Positions 34,981-45,333 are shown, counted from the stretch's first letter. The stretch: 64,000 bases of DNA from JAGVPT01 sp049578505 (GCA_049578505.1 JBAUMC010000043.1:1-64000); one strand, 5' to 3'. Notes: generated by a model from the letters alone, not told the origin. Made by a program: numbers and translations.

Positions 34981-37900
34981 TTGAGACTGACCTCCGAAAT
35001 AAATTTCTGTTTCATACCCCTGGCTGTTTTTCTTCTTTCGATTTTGTCGGGAGCAGCGAAAGCGCAGACATTCGATGCGATCGCTCCTGCCGCGGAGCAA
35101 TTTCGACTTACCCGCACTGACACCACCCTTCAACTGTCTCACGACCTTCTCATTCCGGGTACCGAATTAGTCTTTTTGGATTCTCTTAAACTTAATCAAG
35201 TGAAGGATTATTTTATTGACTATTCTACGGGTAGATTGCGCATTGATCTTCATGAAAAATTAGATTTTAGATTGCAAAAAATCTCTATCACCATTTACTA
35301 TAATTTTTTACCGTTTTCATTTCAATCTAATTATCGGCATAAAAGCTACAGCATTCGCAGAGACTCAGTTACGAACCGGTCAACGGCTATCGTAACTGCA
35401 AGTTCAGCTTCGGGTCCTCTCGGCGACATATTCGGTAGCGATCTTCAAAAGAGCGGCAGCATCTTTCGCGGATTTTCTGTTGGCACAAACAGAGATCTAA
35501 CCCTTAACTCGGGCTTTCGCCTTCAATTTTCGGGTAAGCTGTCTTCAGATATTGAAGTCGTCGCCGCGTTGACTGATGAGAACACTCCCATCCAACCTGA
35601 CGGAAACACCCAAACGATTCAAGAATTGGATAATGTGTTCGTCCAAATTAAGAGCGCTAATTACGGTGCTACATTGGGTGATTTTTACTTAGATATGTCG
35701 GAAGGAGAATTCGGTAAGTTAAGCCGTAAACTTGAGGGTGCCACGGGGACGGCGAATTATTCGGCGAGTTGGCTTTCCGGATCGACCACAGTAACTGCTG
35801 CCACATCACGGGGTAAATTTAATACTAATCAATTTCCGGGAATCGAAGCCGTTCAAGGTCCTTATCAACTCTATGGGAAAAACAATGAGAACAACATTGT
35901 TATTATAGCGGGAACAGAAAAAGTTTACGTTGATGGGATTTTGATGATCAGGGGGGAAAATAATGACTATTCGATTGATTATACAAACAGCCAAATCACC
36001 TTCTCATCAAAGAGGTTAATAACTGTTAATTCACGTATTGTCGTGGACTTTCAATACACGGATCAATCGTATACCCGAAATTTCTTTTCAGTCCAGTCGG
36101 ATGCAAAGACATTTTCCGATGCAGTAAAACTTTCCGTCGTGTATGCACAAGAAGGGGATGATCCAAACGCCCCTATCGACATTTCGTTGAGCGACAGCGA
36201 CAAAACTATTCTTGCACAAAGCGGGAGCAAGCTGGCTTCGCGCTCAGGAGTTGATTCGGTCGGAGTTGACTCCTTAAATATTGGGAAGGGGCAATATGAA
36301 GCCATTGATACTGTTGTTCAAGGAGCACCAATCAGGATTTACAGATTTGCCGCCGAAACGCCTACTGCTCAGTTCAATATAACGTTTTCGTATGTTGGGT
36401 CGGGGGAGGGGGACTATACACACCAACAACTTGGGCAGTATACTTATGTCGGTCCGCACAACGGCAATTATTTGCCCATAATTATTTTGCCCGCGCCACA
36501 ACTTCAGCAAATTGCAGATGTCAATACTTCAATCCACGTCACGAAAGACCTGACGGTTACCGGGGAGTTTGCGGCTAGCAACTTCAACGCCAATACGTAT
36601 GCCCCCAATGCCGCCGCAGCCGGCGATGCAACCAAATATGCTGCAAACTTCACACCGACCAACGTTAAAATAGCAGGCGCCAACATTGGTTCATTCAATC
36701 TCTCTCTTTCCGACCGTTATGTTGATAAAAACTTTACACCGATCGATCGCATCGATGATGTGGACTTTGCAAGGAAGTGGAGCCTGGACAGCACGGTTAC
36801 CATACAGCCATCGTCGCAGGAAATCCGTGAAGCCGCACTTACATACTCTCCGAATAGGACGCTTTCAATCGGAGGATCGCTTGGGTCAAACGATATGGGC
36901 AGCCAATTCACGGCGGATCGTAAGGAGGGTTTCCTGCGGCTCGCCGGCGACTCTTTACCAAAAATTGACTATACAATCGAGCAGGTGACAAGCTCACAAG
37001 GGACATCCGTCCCAGAGAACGATTGGGTGAGACAGAACGGTTCTATTGCTTATGCGATTAAAAATTTTATACCGAGTTTTCGATTTGAGCATGAAGATCG
37101 CTCAATCGAAACCCCCGTGCCAGATTCTCTCGACAATGCCAGTTTTGGATTTACAACCCTTGCTCCAAAATTTTCATTTAAAGGAATTTACGGAATGAAT
37201 CTTTCCACTGAATTTGAACTCCGCGACGATAAGGCAGCATACGAGGGAAAGCTGGAGCCCGAAGACAGATCGTTCACGCAAACTTACGCCTGGGAATTGC
37301 CAGAAGTTCACAACGTTTCATCTTCCCTCGATGTTATTCTGAGAGATAAAACGTTTCATGACCAGTTCAGACTTTCAAATAGCGATGATCAAACGGTACT
37401 CGTCCGCTCGGAAACGAGATACTCTCCATTTCAACGGGGCGTTGATGCCGACGTATATTACGAGACCTCAACGGAGCGTTCGGCGGAACTTCAGCGCGTT
37501 TTCTACCAAGTCCAGAAGGGCGACGGACAGTATATCTGGGCCGGCACAGGGAATGTCAACGTCACAGACGAAAAGGATTTCGAACTGAGCAGGTATGACG
37601 GTGATTACACACTCATTACCATTCCGACCGATCAGCTTTTTCCGGTGATCAATGTAAAAACATCGACACGCTTGCGCCTCACTCCGAGTAAGTTCATCTC
37701 TTCACCATCAAGGTGGTTTGAAAAAGCTCTCACCGATATCACTACGGAAAGTTATGTTCGGATTGAGGAAAAGAGTTCCGACCCCCAAACGAGTCAAATT
37801 TATCTCTTGGACCTCAGCCATTTTCTTGATCCTGCAACGACAATTCTCGGCAGCCAGCTTATACAGCAGGACCTTTTTCTTTTCCAGAATCGCCGGGATC

Positions 37901-38499
37901 TTTCGTTTAGGTTCAGGTACTTACAGCAGAAAGGAGCCGGACAATACAGCACAGGCGACGAGCAAAGCTACAATCGAGAACGGTCGGTCGAAATTCGCGT
38001 ACAACTTGTTCCGGAGATTTCAAATCAGATCGATTATGTAAACAAGCAGAACAATGTCGCCGCATCACTCGTCAGCGGCCGCGCAGAGCTCATCAGTTCT
38101 GATGACATCGCTTCAGATTATTCCTATCGTCCGGAACAAAATGTCGAAGTCGGCTTCAAAATTGAAGTATCGCGTTCGGAAGACGATTATAATCCTACTC
38201 CGATCATCGCTGATTTAAATGCCCAATCGTTGCGTACAGTTTTTTCATTCCAAGGAAGTGGCCAACTTCGATTCGACCTTTCGCGGGAAGAGGTTGGCCT
38301 CGAAAATAGCGTAGTGGGTGCGGTTGTCCCATTCGATTTAACTGCCGGCAGGTTGGAAGGTAAAACGTACCTCTGGGGTGTATCTTTCGATTACAAGCTC
38401 AGCAACAATCTTCAATCTTCTTTGCAATATACTGGCCGTTCCGAGCAATCATATGCGCCGGTTCACACTGCAAAAGCAGAGGTGCGCGCATTTTTTTAA
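34981..38499 (+). CDS. Very large predicted outer-membrane beta-barrel protein
   Basis: 1172-residue protein with an N-terminal signal (FIPLAVFLLSILSGAAKAQ, cleavage after the Ala region) and a terminal Phe after an alternating pattern (AKAEVRAFF), as expected of a BAM-assembled barrel. The body is rich in alternating beta-strand patterns; phrases such as DYFIDYSTGRLRID and NDYSIDYTNSQITFSSK resemble the repeating units of large SprA-like surface proteins, but I do not claim homology. The start is TTG at 34981, the first start after an in-frame TAG, and gives a proper signal peptide. Function unknown; envelope or secretion role likely. A strong terminator follows. Confidence 0.75.
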   Translation: MRLTSEINFCFIPLAVFLLSILSGAAKAQTFDAIAPAAEQFRLTRTDTTLQLSHDLLIPGTELVFLDSLKLNQVKDYFIDYSTGRLRIDLHEKLDFRLQKISITIYYNFLPFSFQSNYRHKSYSIRRDSVTNRSTAIVTASSASGPLGDIFGSDLQKSGSIFRGFSVGTNRDLTLNSGFRLQFSGKLSSDIEVVAALTDENTPIQPDGNTQTIQELDNVFVQIKSANYGATLGDFYLDMSEGEFGKLSRKLEGATGTANYSASWLSGSTTVTAATSRGKFNTNQFPGIEAVQGPYQLYGKNNENNIVIIAGTEKVYVDGILMIRGENNDYSIDYTNSQITFSSKRLITVNSRIVVDFQYTDQSYTRNFFSVQSDAKTFSDAVKLSVVYAQEGDDPNAPIDISLSDSDKTILAQSGSKLASRSGVDSVGVDSLNIGKGQYEAIDTVVQGAPIRIYRFAAETPTAQFNITFSYVGSGEGDYTHQQLGQYTYVGPHNGNYLPIIILPAPQLQQIADVNTSIHVTKDLTVTGEFAASNFNANTYAPNAAAAGDATKYAANFTPTNVKIAGANIGSFNLSLSDRYVDKNFTPIDRIDDVDFARKWSLDSTVTIQPSSQEIREAALTYSPNRTLSIGGSLGSNDMGSQFTADRKEGFLRLAGDSLPKIDYTIEQVTSSQGTSVPENDWVRQNGSIAYAIKNFIPSFRFEHEDRSIETPVPDSLDNASFGFTTLAPKFSFKGIYGMNLSTEFELRDDKAAYEGKLEPEDRSFTQTYAWELPEVHNVSSSLDVILRDKTFHDQFRLSNSDDQTVLVRSETRYSPFQRGVDADVYYETSTERSAELQRVFYQVQKGDGQYIWAGTGNVNVTDEKDFELSRYDGDYTLITIPTDQLFPVINVKTSTRLRLTPSKFISSPSRWFEKALTDITTESYVRIEEKSSDPQTSQIYLLDLSHFLDPATTILGSQLIQQDLFLFQNRRDLSFRFRYLQQKGAGQYSTGDEQSYNRERSVEIRVQLVPEISNQIDYVNKQNNVAASLVSGRAELISSDDIASDYSYRPEQNVEVGFKIEVSRSEDDYNPTPIIADLNAQSLRTVFSFQGSGQLRFDLSREEVGLENSVVGAVVPFDLTAGRLEGKTYLWGVSFDYKLSNNLQSSLQYTGRSEQSYAPVHTAKAEVRAFF

Positions 38500-38569
38500 T
38501 GCTGGATCGATTACAATATTTTACTTGCATCTAAACGTTTCATTGCATATATTTTATGCACTGCAACGT

Positions 38570-38599
38570 AAAGTCCCGCCTCAAGCGGGACTTTTTTTT
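38570..38599 (+). terminator. Rho-independent terminator after the outer-membrane gene
   Basis: Stem AAAGTCCCGC (38570-38579) with GCGGGACTTT (38585-38594), loop CTCAA, followed by T's through 38599. It separates the outer-membrane gene from the rimP operon. Confidence 0.9.
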
Positions 38600-38620
38600 G
38601 GTGGCGAAAAGAGCGCAAAA

Positions 38621-39076
38621 ATGACGTTGATTGAGAACATCTCTGAAATTGCTTTATCGAAGCTTCAGCCCATTGACGGATACGTTGTCGAAGTGAATAT
38701 GCGCGGGGAGCGGGGCAGCTCGATCGTTGAAGTATATGTGGATACGGACAATGGAATTACGGCAGACCAATGCGCCCAGGTAAATCGCCATCTCGCGACA
38801 GAACTCGACAGGTTGAATTTGATTTCCGGTCGATACCGGTTAGAGGTCTCTTCACCAGGGCTCGATCGGCCTCTCAAGCTGGGAAGACAGTTTATTAAAA
38901 ACATAGGCCGCCAACTGAAAATCATCTCTTCTGATGATAGCGGGAAAAACGCGACCGAAGGAATATTGCAGAATGCCAACGAATCGACATTGACATTGGT
39001 GACGAGGGATAAGGGGGAAAGAATTTTTGCACTGAATGATATTCAGGAAGCATACGTGCTTCCGAAATTCAAGTAA
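38621..39076 (+). CDS. rimP: Ribosome maturation factor RimP
   Basis: 151-residue protein that helps assemble the 30S subunit. The N-terminal part shows GYVVEVNMRGERG and VEVYVDTDNGITADQCAQVNR; then the family mark YRLEVSSPGLDRPLK and a C-terminal Sm-like domain. I use ATG 38621, the position giving a standard N-terminus; the frame is open farther upstream but crosses the terminator. First gene of the nusA-infB operon. Confidence 0.95.
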   Translation: MTLIENISEIALSKLQPIDGYVVEVNMRGERGSSIVEVYVDTDNGITADQCAQVNRHLATELDRLNLISGRYRLEVSSPGLDRPLKLGRQFIKNIGRQLKIISSDDSGKNATEGILQNANESTLTLVTRDKGERIFALNDIQEAYVLPKFK

Positions 39077-39119
39077 AGCACTGTTCGGATGAACTACAAT
39101 TTTCACTTTGGAGGCTTCA

Positions 39120-40484
39120 ATGAATTATGAGATTGTCGAATCATTTTCTTCACTGGTTCGCGAAAAATCTATCGACAAGGATATCCTCGTAGGAATTGTG
39201 GAGGATATTTTTGGGATGATGGTAAGAAAGAAATACGGCCAGGAGGCTAAATTTGACGTGGTCGTCAACATGGAAAAGGGTGATATCGAGATTTACCTCG
39301 AAAAAGAGATCGTCGAAACGGTTGTCGATCCGGTAACCCAAATCGACGTCGAATCGGCAAGAAAGAAATCGGGCGAACCGCTGGATGTAGGCGAAGACTA
39401 CGTTGAAATCATTGACCTTGCTGATTTTGGACGGCGATTGATCATAACGGCTAAACAAAATCTCAATCAAAGAATAAAGGAGCTTGAGAAAGAGCTTATC
39501 TATAACGAGTACAGCAACTCGATCGGTGAAATACTTGTCGGCGAAGTATATCAAATTCGGAAAAATGAAATTCTTATCATGCATAACAAAAACGAAGTCG
39601 TTTTGCCAAAAAGCGAGCAGATTCAAAAAGAGCGATACAAAAAAGGAGATACAATTCGTGCAGTCATAAAAGAAGTGAGGAAGAATTCTGGAAATCCGAC
39701 AGTCATTGTTTCGCGGGCTGATACGAAATTTTTGGCCCGCCTCTTTGAGATCGAGATTCCCGAAATTTACGACGGCATCATTGAAATTAAGGATATCGCC
39801 CGGGAGCCTGGCGACCGTGCAAAGGTCGCAGTCGAATCTCATGATGACCGTATCGATGCCGTCGGGGCATGCGTCGGGATGAAGGGAGTACGCATTCATG
39901 CCATAGTGCGCGAGCTCAACAACGAAAACATCGACGTGATCAACTACAGCGAAGAACCTCTTGTGATGATTACGCGGGCGCTCGCTCCGGCAAAGCTGAA
40001 AAAGATCGATCTCGATTTGGAAGCCAAGAAGGCAACAATACTTGTGGCGGATGACCAGGTGTCGCTTGCAATCGGTAAAGGAGGGCAAAACATACGGCTC
40101 GCCGGAAAACTTTCAGGCTTTGATTTGCAGCTCGTAAAAGAGGGAGCCGAATACGATATCGAACTTATTGAATTCCGCGAAGAGATTGGTAAAGAAATTT
40201 ACGACAAGTTTATCGAAAATGGATACGACACCGCCCAGCAGGTGATGGAGGCAGACGTCGAAGACTTGGTTGAAGAATTAGGTATAGAAGAGGAGAAGAT
40301 AAAAGAGATTGTCGCCCTCATTAAAAAGGAATTTGAAGAAGCTGAGGTTGATGAAGACGAAGAAGAGGGAGGGAAGAAAGCGACGGTGGAGAAGGCTGCC
40401 GCAGTAAAAGAAGTTCAAAAAGAGGAAGTCGTTTCGAACGTAGCTACCGACACACCAAAAGAAGAGAAAACAGAAACACCGTAA
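39120..40484 (+). CDS. nusA: Transcription termination/antitermination factor NusA
   Basis: RNA polymerase-binding factor, 454 residues: N-terminal domain (~1-130), S1 domain (~135-200; GEVYQIRKNEILIMH), two KH domains (VAVESHDDRIDAVGACVGMKG and SLAIGKGGQNIRLAGKLSG), then a helix-hairpin-helix-type part and a Lys/Glu-rich tail. Start ATG 39120 is chosen because GGAGG (39109-39113) lies 6 bases upstream. Lies between rimP and infB. Confidence 0.96.
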   Translation: MNYEIVESFSSLVREKSIDKDILVGIVEDIFGMMVRKKYGQEAKFDVVVNMEKGDIEIYLEKEIVETVVDPVTQIDVESARKKSGEPLDVGEDYVEIIDLADFGRRLIITAKQNLNQRIKELEKELIYNEYSNSIGEILVGEVYQIRKNEILIMHNKNEVVLPKSEQIQKERYKKGDTIRAVIKEVRKNSGNPTVIVSRADTKFLARLFEIEIPEIYDGIIEIKDIAREPGDRAKVAVESHDDRIDAVGACVGMKGVRIHAIVRELNNENIDVINYSEEPLVMITRALAPAKLKKIDLDLEAKKATILVADDQVSLAIGKGGQNIRLAGKLSGFDLQLVKEGAEYDIELIEFREEIGKEIYDKFIENGYDTAQQVMEADVEDLVEELGIEEEKIKEIVALIKKEFEEAEVDEDEEEGGKKATVEKAAAVKEVQKEEVVSNVATDTPKEEKTETP

Positions 40485-40544
40485 ACCTTACACGATGATG
40501 AATTCACTCATTGTTCTTGTTTCCTTTTTATCAAAGGAATTCGA

Positions 40545-43253
40545 ATGACGGAAGCAACTGAAAAGAAGATTAAAATATTCAATCTCGCAAAGGATTTGAA
40601 TCTTGCGAGCGGTACCATTATTGAGTTTCTCACAAAAAAGGGATACACAATCAAAGGGCCGATGTCTATCGTCGAAAGCGACATGATGAAAGACATTATG
40701 TCTCATTTCAAGAAAGATAAAGACGTCGCGGACAGGCATCAACGAAAAATTGCTGAGATCAAGGAAACAAAACGTAAGACGGCCGAAAAAAAGAAAGAAA
40801 CCGAAGAGGAAGCCAAAGAAACTCCGAAGAAAAAGGCCGGCGAGGAAGCAGTAGACGTGGCGCCGCTCCCTAGTACTGAAGAGCTCCCGGATTTACACCA
40901 CGCAGAAGCTGCGGCCGTTCAAACCCCAGTAGAAGAAAAAACGATCGTTCAGCCGGAAAAAGGAGTTCAAAGTACACCTGTTGAAAAGCCTGTCCAGTCG
41001 AAAACGAAGGGAGAGGCGGCTCCTGTTCTCCCCATAGCAGAACCGCTGAAAGAAGATCAAAGTGCAAAAAGGAAAAAAGGTGAAAAAGCATATAAATCGC
41101 CTTTAGACGAACTGAGTGCGCGCCGCCGTGGTCTTACTATTCGGGGAAAACTGGACCTGAAAGAGACTGCTGAGACAGCAGAAAAAGAAGAACACAAGGT
41201 GGGAGTTACCGCCGAGACAGAGGAGCAGCGCAAAAGGAAAAAGAAAAAGAAAAAAGTTAAAGACGACAAAGTCAAGGAAGTCAGTGAATCCGAGATTGAG
41301 GATCTTTCCAAGAAGAAGAAAAAGAAGAAGAAGCTTCGGGTTCATGAAATTGACGATACGCAAGTGAATGAGGCGATTAAGCGAACGCTTGCCGGGATGG
41401 ATGAATCTGTCGTCAGTCTCCGCGCCGTTAATCGGAAAAAGAGAAAACGGGAGCGCGAGGAGGAGCAAGCGAGGCTGCTTGAAGAAGCGCAGGGTGAAGA
41501 AGGAAAACTTCGCGTTACGGAATACGTCACCGTGGGCGAGCTTGCCAGTCTCATGAACGTGCCCGTTGCAGATGTCATCGCCAAATGCATCGGCTTAGGA
41601 TTAATGGTATCGATCAATCAACGATTGGATAAGGACAACATTACACTTGTTGCTGATGAATTCGGACTGCAGGTCGAATTTCATCAAGAATTTACCGTTG
41701 ACCTGCTTGAAGATAAGCCGGACTCAGAGGAGACATTGAAATCCCGTTCGCCCGTTGTTACTATCATGGGGCATGTAGATCATGGCAAAACTTCTCTCTT
41801 GGATTATATTCGGCGCACAAATGTTGTGGCGGGTGAAGCGGGAGGTATCACCCAGCATATCGGTGCGTACGAAGTGAGCCTCGACTCGGGAAGGAAAATT
41901 ACTTTCCTGGACACTCCTGGGCACGAAGCCTTCACAGCGATGCGTGCCCGGGGCGCTCAATTGACGGACATAGTGGTGCTTGTCGTGGCTGCGGAAGACA
42001 ACGTTATGCCGCAAACTCTTGAAGCGATAAGTCATGCACGAGCTGCCAATGTTCCCATCATCATTGCAATCAACAAAATTGATAAGCCCGAAGCGAATCC
42101 CGACCGAATCCGGCAACAACTTGCCGATAAGGGAATCTTAGTCGAGGAGTGGGGGGGCAAATACCAATGCGTCGAAGTTTCTGCAAAGAAGGGATTGAAT
42201 GTCGAACTCCTCTTGGAGAAAATCCTGCTCGAGGCGGAAGTTCTTGACTTAAAAGCTAATCCAAACCGCACTGCACGTGGGGCCGTCGTCGAGGCCCAGA
42301 TTGACAAGGGCAAAGGAATACTTGCCACTATTCTTGTGCAAAAAGGAACGCTTCGAATCGGCGATCCGTTCGTCGGAGGTATTTACAGCGGAAAAGTAAA
42401 AGCGATGTTTGATGAACGAGGCCGGAGGACTGAAGTGGCCGGCCCATCCACCCCTGTTCAACTTCTCGGATTCGACGGCATACCGCAAGCAGGGGATCAG
42501 TTCATTGCGGTCGATTCCGATCGGATAGCGCGCGAAATCAGCCTCAAGCGGCAACAATTAAAGCGTGAGCAGGATTTCAGGCAAATCCATTTTGTAACGT
42601 TGGATGAAATCTCAGAACAAATCCAGGCAGGGCAGCAGGTCCGGGAACTTTCGATAGTTGTCAAGGGCGACGTTGACGGCTCTGTTGAGGCTCTCGCAGA
42701 TTCACTCATGAAACTCTCCACTGCCGAAGTGAAAATACGTGTCATTCACAAAGGCGTTGGTGCGATTTCTGAATCAGACGTACTCCTTTCCGCTGCGTCC
42801 AATGCCGTAATTATCGGATTCCACGTACGGCCGAACCTTAACGCGCGCCGCCTTGCCGAGCAGGAAAAAGTCGACATCCGGCTCTACAACATAATTTACG
42901 ACGCGATCAATGAGGTGCGTAACGCCTTGGAAGGATTGCTCGCTCCCACCATTTCGGAGGAGATCACGGCGACCGTCGAAGTGCGTGAGACGTTTAAAGT
43001 GCCCAAAATCGGAACCATTGCTGGTTGTTATGTCACCGACGGAAAGATTGCTCGAAACAACAAAGTACGCTTACTGCGCGATGGGGTAGCAATTTTTAAC
43101 GGAACGTTTGCTTCACTGAAACGATTTAAAGACGATGTCCGCGAGGTCGAGCAGGGTTTTGAATGCGGCGTCGGCTTAGAGAACTTTAACGATATAAAAG
43201 TAGGGGACATTATTGAAGCTTACAAAGTTATAGAGACAAAACGTAAACTCTGA
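40545..43253 (+). CDS. infB: Translation initiation factor IF-2
   Basis: 902-residue GTPase placing initiator tRNA on the ribosome. Residues ~1-60 form an IF2N-like domain (IFNLAKDLNLASGTIIEFLTKKG is abridged here to its first part, FNLAKDLNL). A long Lys/Glu-rich linker with poly-Lys runs follows (to ~310), then a second IF2N domain, and the G domain: GHVDHGKTSLLDYI, DTPGHEAF, NKID. Domains II-IV follow to the end. Length is within the range of large IF-2 forms. Confidence 0.97.
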   Translation: MTEATEKKIKIFNLAKDLNLASGTIIEFLTKKGYTIKGPMSIVESDMMKDIMSHFKKDKDVADRHQRKIAEIKETKRKTAEKKKETEEEAKETPKKKAGEEAVDVAPLPSTEELPDLHHAEAAAVQTPVEEKTIVQPEKGVQSTPVEKPVQSKTKGEAAPVLPIAEPLKEDQSAKRKKGEKAYKSPLDELSARRRGLTIRGKLDLKETAETAEKEEHKVGVTAETEEQRKRKKKKKKVKDDKVKEVSESEIEDLSKKKKKKKKLRVHEIDDTQVNEAIKRTLAGMDESVVSLRAVNRKKRKREREEEQARLLEEAQGEEGKLRVTEYVTVGELASLMNVPVADVIAKCIGLGLMVSINQRLDKDNITLVADEFGLQVEFHQEFTVDLLEDKPDSEETLKSRSPVVTIMGHVDHGKTSLLDYIRRTNVVAGEAGGITQHIGAYEVSLDSGRKITFLDTPGHEAFTAMRARGAQLTDIVVLVVAAEDNVMPQTLEAISHARAANVPIIIAINKIDKPEANPDRIRQQLADKGILVEEWGGKYQCVEVSAKKGLNVELLLEKILLEAEVLDLKANPNRTARGAVVEAQIDKGKGILATILVQKGTLRIGDPFVGGIYSGKVKAMFDERGRRTEVAGPSTPVQLLGFDGIPQAGDQFIAVDSDRIAREISLKRQQLKREQDFRQIHFVTLDEISEQIQAGQQVRELSIVVKGDVDGSVEALADSLMKLSTAEVKIRVIHKGVGAISESDVLLSAASNAVIIGFHVRPNLNARRLAEQEKVDIRLYNIIYDAINEVRNALEGLLAPTISEEITATVEVRETFKVPKIGTIAGCYVTDGKIARNNKVRLLRDGVAIFNGTFASLKRFKDDVREVEQGFECGVGLENFNDIKVGDIIEAYKVIETKRKL

Positions 43254-43255
43254 TA

Positions 43256-43281
43256 CTCGATATCGAGCTTTGTTTTTTTTT
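43256..43281 (+). terminator. Weak hairpin and T-run between infB and rbfA
   Basis: The palindrome CTCGATATCGAG (43256-43267) is followed by a T-rich tract to 43281. The stem is only about 4 bp once a loop is allowed, so it may act as a partial terminator or mRNA processing site inside the operon rather than as an end. Confidence 0.3.
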
Positions 43282-43295
43282 GTAAAAGGAATGAA

Positions 43296-43652
43296 ATGTC
43301 GGTCAGAACGGAACGAGTCGCATCACTCATACGGCACGAACTCGGAACAATTATCAGCCGCGATTACAGCGGGGGAGAATTGGGATTCAGCACTGTGACA
43401 GAAGTTCGTGTTACTCCCGATTTAAAGCTTGCGAAAATTTATGTCAGTATCCTCGGACCACCCCCGGTAAGAGAAAAAACATTGGCACGTCTGGAAAGCG
43501 AGAAATCACATATCCGGGGACTCCTTGCATCTCACGTAAGTATGAAGTTCACGCCGGCACTGCAATTTTACCATGACGATACGATGGACCGGGTGGAGAC
43601 GCTGGAAAACTTGATAAAAAAAATACATGAAAACGACACTAAGCCAGAATGA
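43296..43652 (+). CDS. rbfA: Ribosome-binding factor A
   Basis: 118-residue KH-like cold-shock factor for 16S rRNA maturation. Signature parts: RTERVASLIRHELGTIIS, VRVTPDLKLAKIYVSIL, MKFTPALQFYHDDTMDR. Preceded by AAAGGAA. The 3' end overlaps the truB frame by 26 bases. Confidence 0.95.
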   Translation: MSVRTERVASLIRHELGTIISRDYSGGELGFSTVTEVRVTPDLKLAKIYVSILGPPPVREKTLARLESEKSHIRGLLASHVSMKFTPALQFYHDDTMDRVETLENLIKKIHENDTKPE

Positions 43653-44367
43653 GCCGGTTACGATGACGTCGGATGTCAATGCGTTGGATTTTGAAAAAGG
43701 GGAAGTGCTTCTTGTCGACAAGCCTTTGGATTGGACATCGTTCGACGTCGTCCATCGCGTCCGGGATTTATTCCATGTCAAAAAAGTGGGGCATGCTGGC
43801 ACGCTGGATCCGAAAGCAACCGGATTATTAATTCTTTGCACCGGGAAGAAGACAAAAGAAATTAATTCCTTTACCGGGCAAGAGAAAGAGTACGAAGGAA
43901 TTATGCAACTTGGTGCAACAACGGCCAGCTTCGATTCTGAAACTCCCGAGGAGGAACAAAAGGATTGCCTGAGTATCGGCAAGAAACAAGTCGTGGAAGT
44001 TTTTTCCTCCTTTATTGGTTTACAATTACAGGTCCCTCCGATGTACTCAGCGGTAAAATACGGCGGGAAGCCGCTTTATAAATATGCACGAAAAGGCCGC
44101 TCTCTTGAGCGGGAACCCCGTGAAATTACTGTATCCGAATTTGCGTTGATAAAGATGGAGCTGCCGTACCTTCATTTCCGGGTCGTATGCTCAAAGGGAA
44201 CATACATTCGGTCGCTTGTCGATGAATGCGGTAGAAAATTGGGTTGCGGGGCTTATTTGAAAGAACTTCGCCGCACCCGAATCGGCAACCTTTCGTTGGA
44301 CCAGGCACTGCATATCGAAGATCTCTATTCTCTCAGCGATCGGTGCCATCCGATGAGACGTGTGTAA
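43627..44367 (+). CDS. truB: tRNA pseudouridine(55) synthase
   Basis: 246-residue enzyme that makes pseudouridine 55 in the tRNA T-loop. The catalytic Asp is in GHAGTLDPKATGLL; also GKKTKEINSF, PPMYSAVKYGGKPLYKYARKG (abridged: PPMYSAVKYGGKPLY) and CSKGTYIRSLVDECG. The first ATG lies inside rbfA; MTSDVNALDF at 43663 is an alternative start without overlap, since the first 12 residues do not look conserved. Confidence 0.95.
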   Translation: MKTTLSQNEPVTMTSDVNALDFEKGEVLLVDKPLDWTSFDVVHRVRDLFHVKKVGHAGTLDPKATGLLILCTGKKTKEINSFTGQEKEYEGIMQLGATTASFDSETPEEEQKDCLSIGKKQVVEVFSSFIGLQLQVPPMYSAVKYGGKPLYKYARKGRSLEREPREITVSEFALIKMELPYLHFRVVCSKGTYIRSLVDECGRKLGCGAYLKELRRTRIGNLSLDQALHIEDLYSLSDRCHPMRRV

Positions 44368-44370
44368 TAT

Positions 44371-45333
44371 ATGAAAATCGTTCAATCGCTTTCGGAAATT
44401 ACGCTCAACAAAGACTCCGTTATTTCAATCGGAACGTTTGATGGTGTTCATCTTGCCCATCAAAAAATTATCCGCGAGGTGAGTCAAAGAGCGCGGGAAC
44501 GGAACGGGCGAAGCGTAATTGTAACCTTCAATCCTCACCCGAAGGAAGTTGTCGGCAAAAGAGAGCGGAGTGATGGAAATGGGAAACCGAATTCGGTCGA
44601 TCTACTGACGACCCACGACGAAAAGCTGGATTTAATTTCGCGTCTCGGCATCGATATCGTTTTTGTAGTGCCCTTTACCTACGAATTTTCGCGGAAATCT
44701 TTTCGCGATTTTTATGTCGAGTATATTGTGAACGGAATAGGCGTAAGCGAAGTGATCGAAGGTTACGACCACGGTTTTGGCCGGGATCGCGAAGCCGGAC
44801 TTGCACAGCTACTCGCCCTTGGAAAAGAATTCGGGTTTTCCGTCGTTGCAGAAAAGCAATTCAATGTAAACGCTGAGCTTGTGAGCAGCTCGCGTATTCG
44901 TTCGCTTCTCCTTCAAGGAGAAGTTGGTAAAGCAAACATCCTCCTGGGGAGGCGTTTCAGTTTTTCCGGAACCGTGATCGCCGGCGACAATCGGGGAAAG
45001 TCATTGGGTTTTCCGACGGCCAACATTGCCGTGGGCGACCCGCGAAAACTTCTGCCAGCGAATGGAGTCTATGCGGTGAAAATTTTGGTTGAAGGCGCGA
45101 CGCACGAGGCGCTTATGAGTATAGGCGTTTTGCCGACGTTCTATAAAGATCACGCACGCGTGTGTGAAGTCTTTATCTATGATTTTAAGCAAGATATATA
45201 CGCGAAAACGGTGACGGTAGAATGTGTTCAATGGATTCGTGGGGAGAAAAAATTCTTCTCTTCAGAAGAATTGGTGAAGGAAATGAATAACGATAAGCGT
45301 ATCGGAAAAAACATTTTTGAGAATGTTCAATAA
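44371..45333 (+). CDS. ribF: Bifunctional riboflavin kinase/FAD synthetase
   Basis: 320-residue enzyme making FMN then FAD. N-terminal FAD synthetase: SIGTFDGVHLAHQKI, TFNPHPKEVV, EGYDHGFGRDREAG. C-terminal kinase from ~residue 185: GRRFSFSGTVIAGDNRGKSLGFPTAN (key part GKSLGFPTAN), NGVYAVKI, SIGVLPTF. Located in the usual slot between truB and rpsO. Confidence 0.96.
   Translation: MKIVQSLSEITLNKDSVISIGTFDGVHLAHQKIIREVSQRARERNGRSVIVTFNPHPKEVVGKRERSDGNGKPNSVDLLTTHDEKLDLISRLGIDIVFVVPFTYEFSRKSFRDFYVEYIVNGIGVSEVIEGYDHGFGRDREAGLAQLLALGKEFGFSVVAEKQFNVNAELVSSSRIRSLLLQGEVGKANILLGRRFSFSGTVIAGDNRGKSLGFPTANIAVGDPRKLLPANGVYAVKILVEGATHEALMSIGVLPTFYKDHARVCEVFIYDFKQDIYAKTVTVECVQWIRGEKKFFSSEELVKEMNNDKRIGKNIFENVQ

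Noticed and set aside
39150..40088. Long 312-codon reverse frame inside nusA
   Set aside because: Shadow of nusA; no protein family features.
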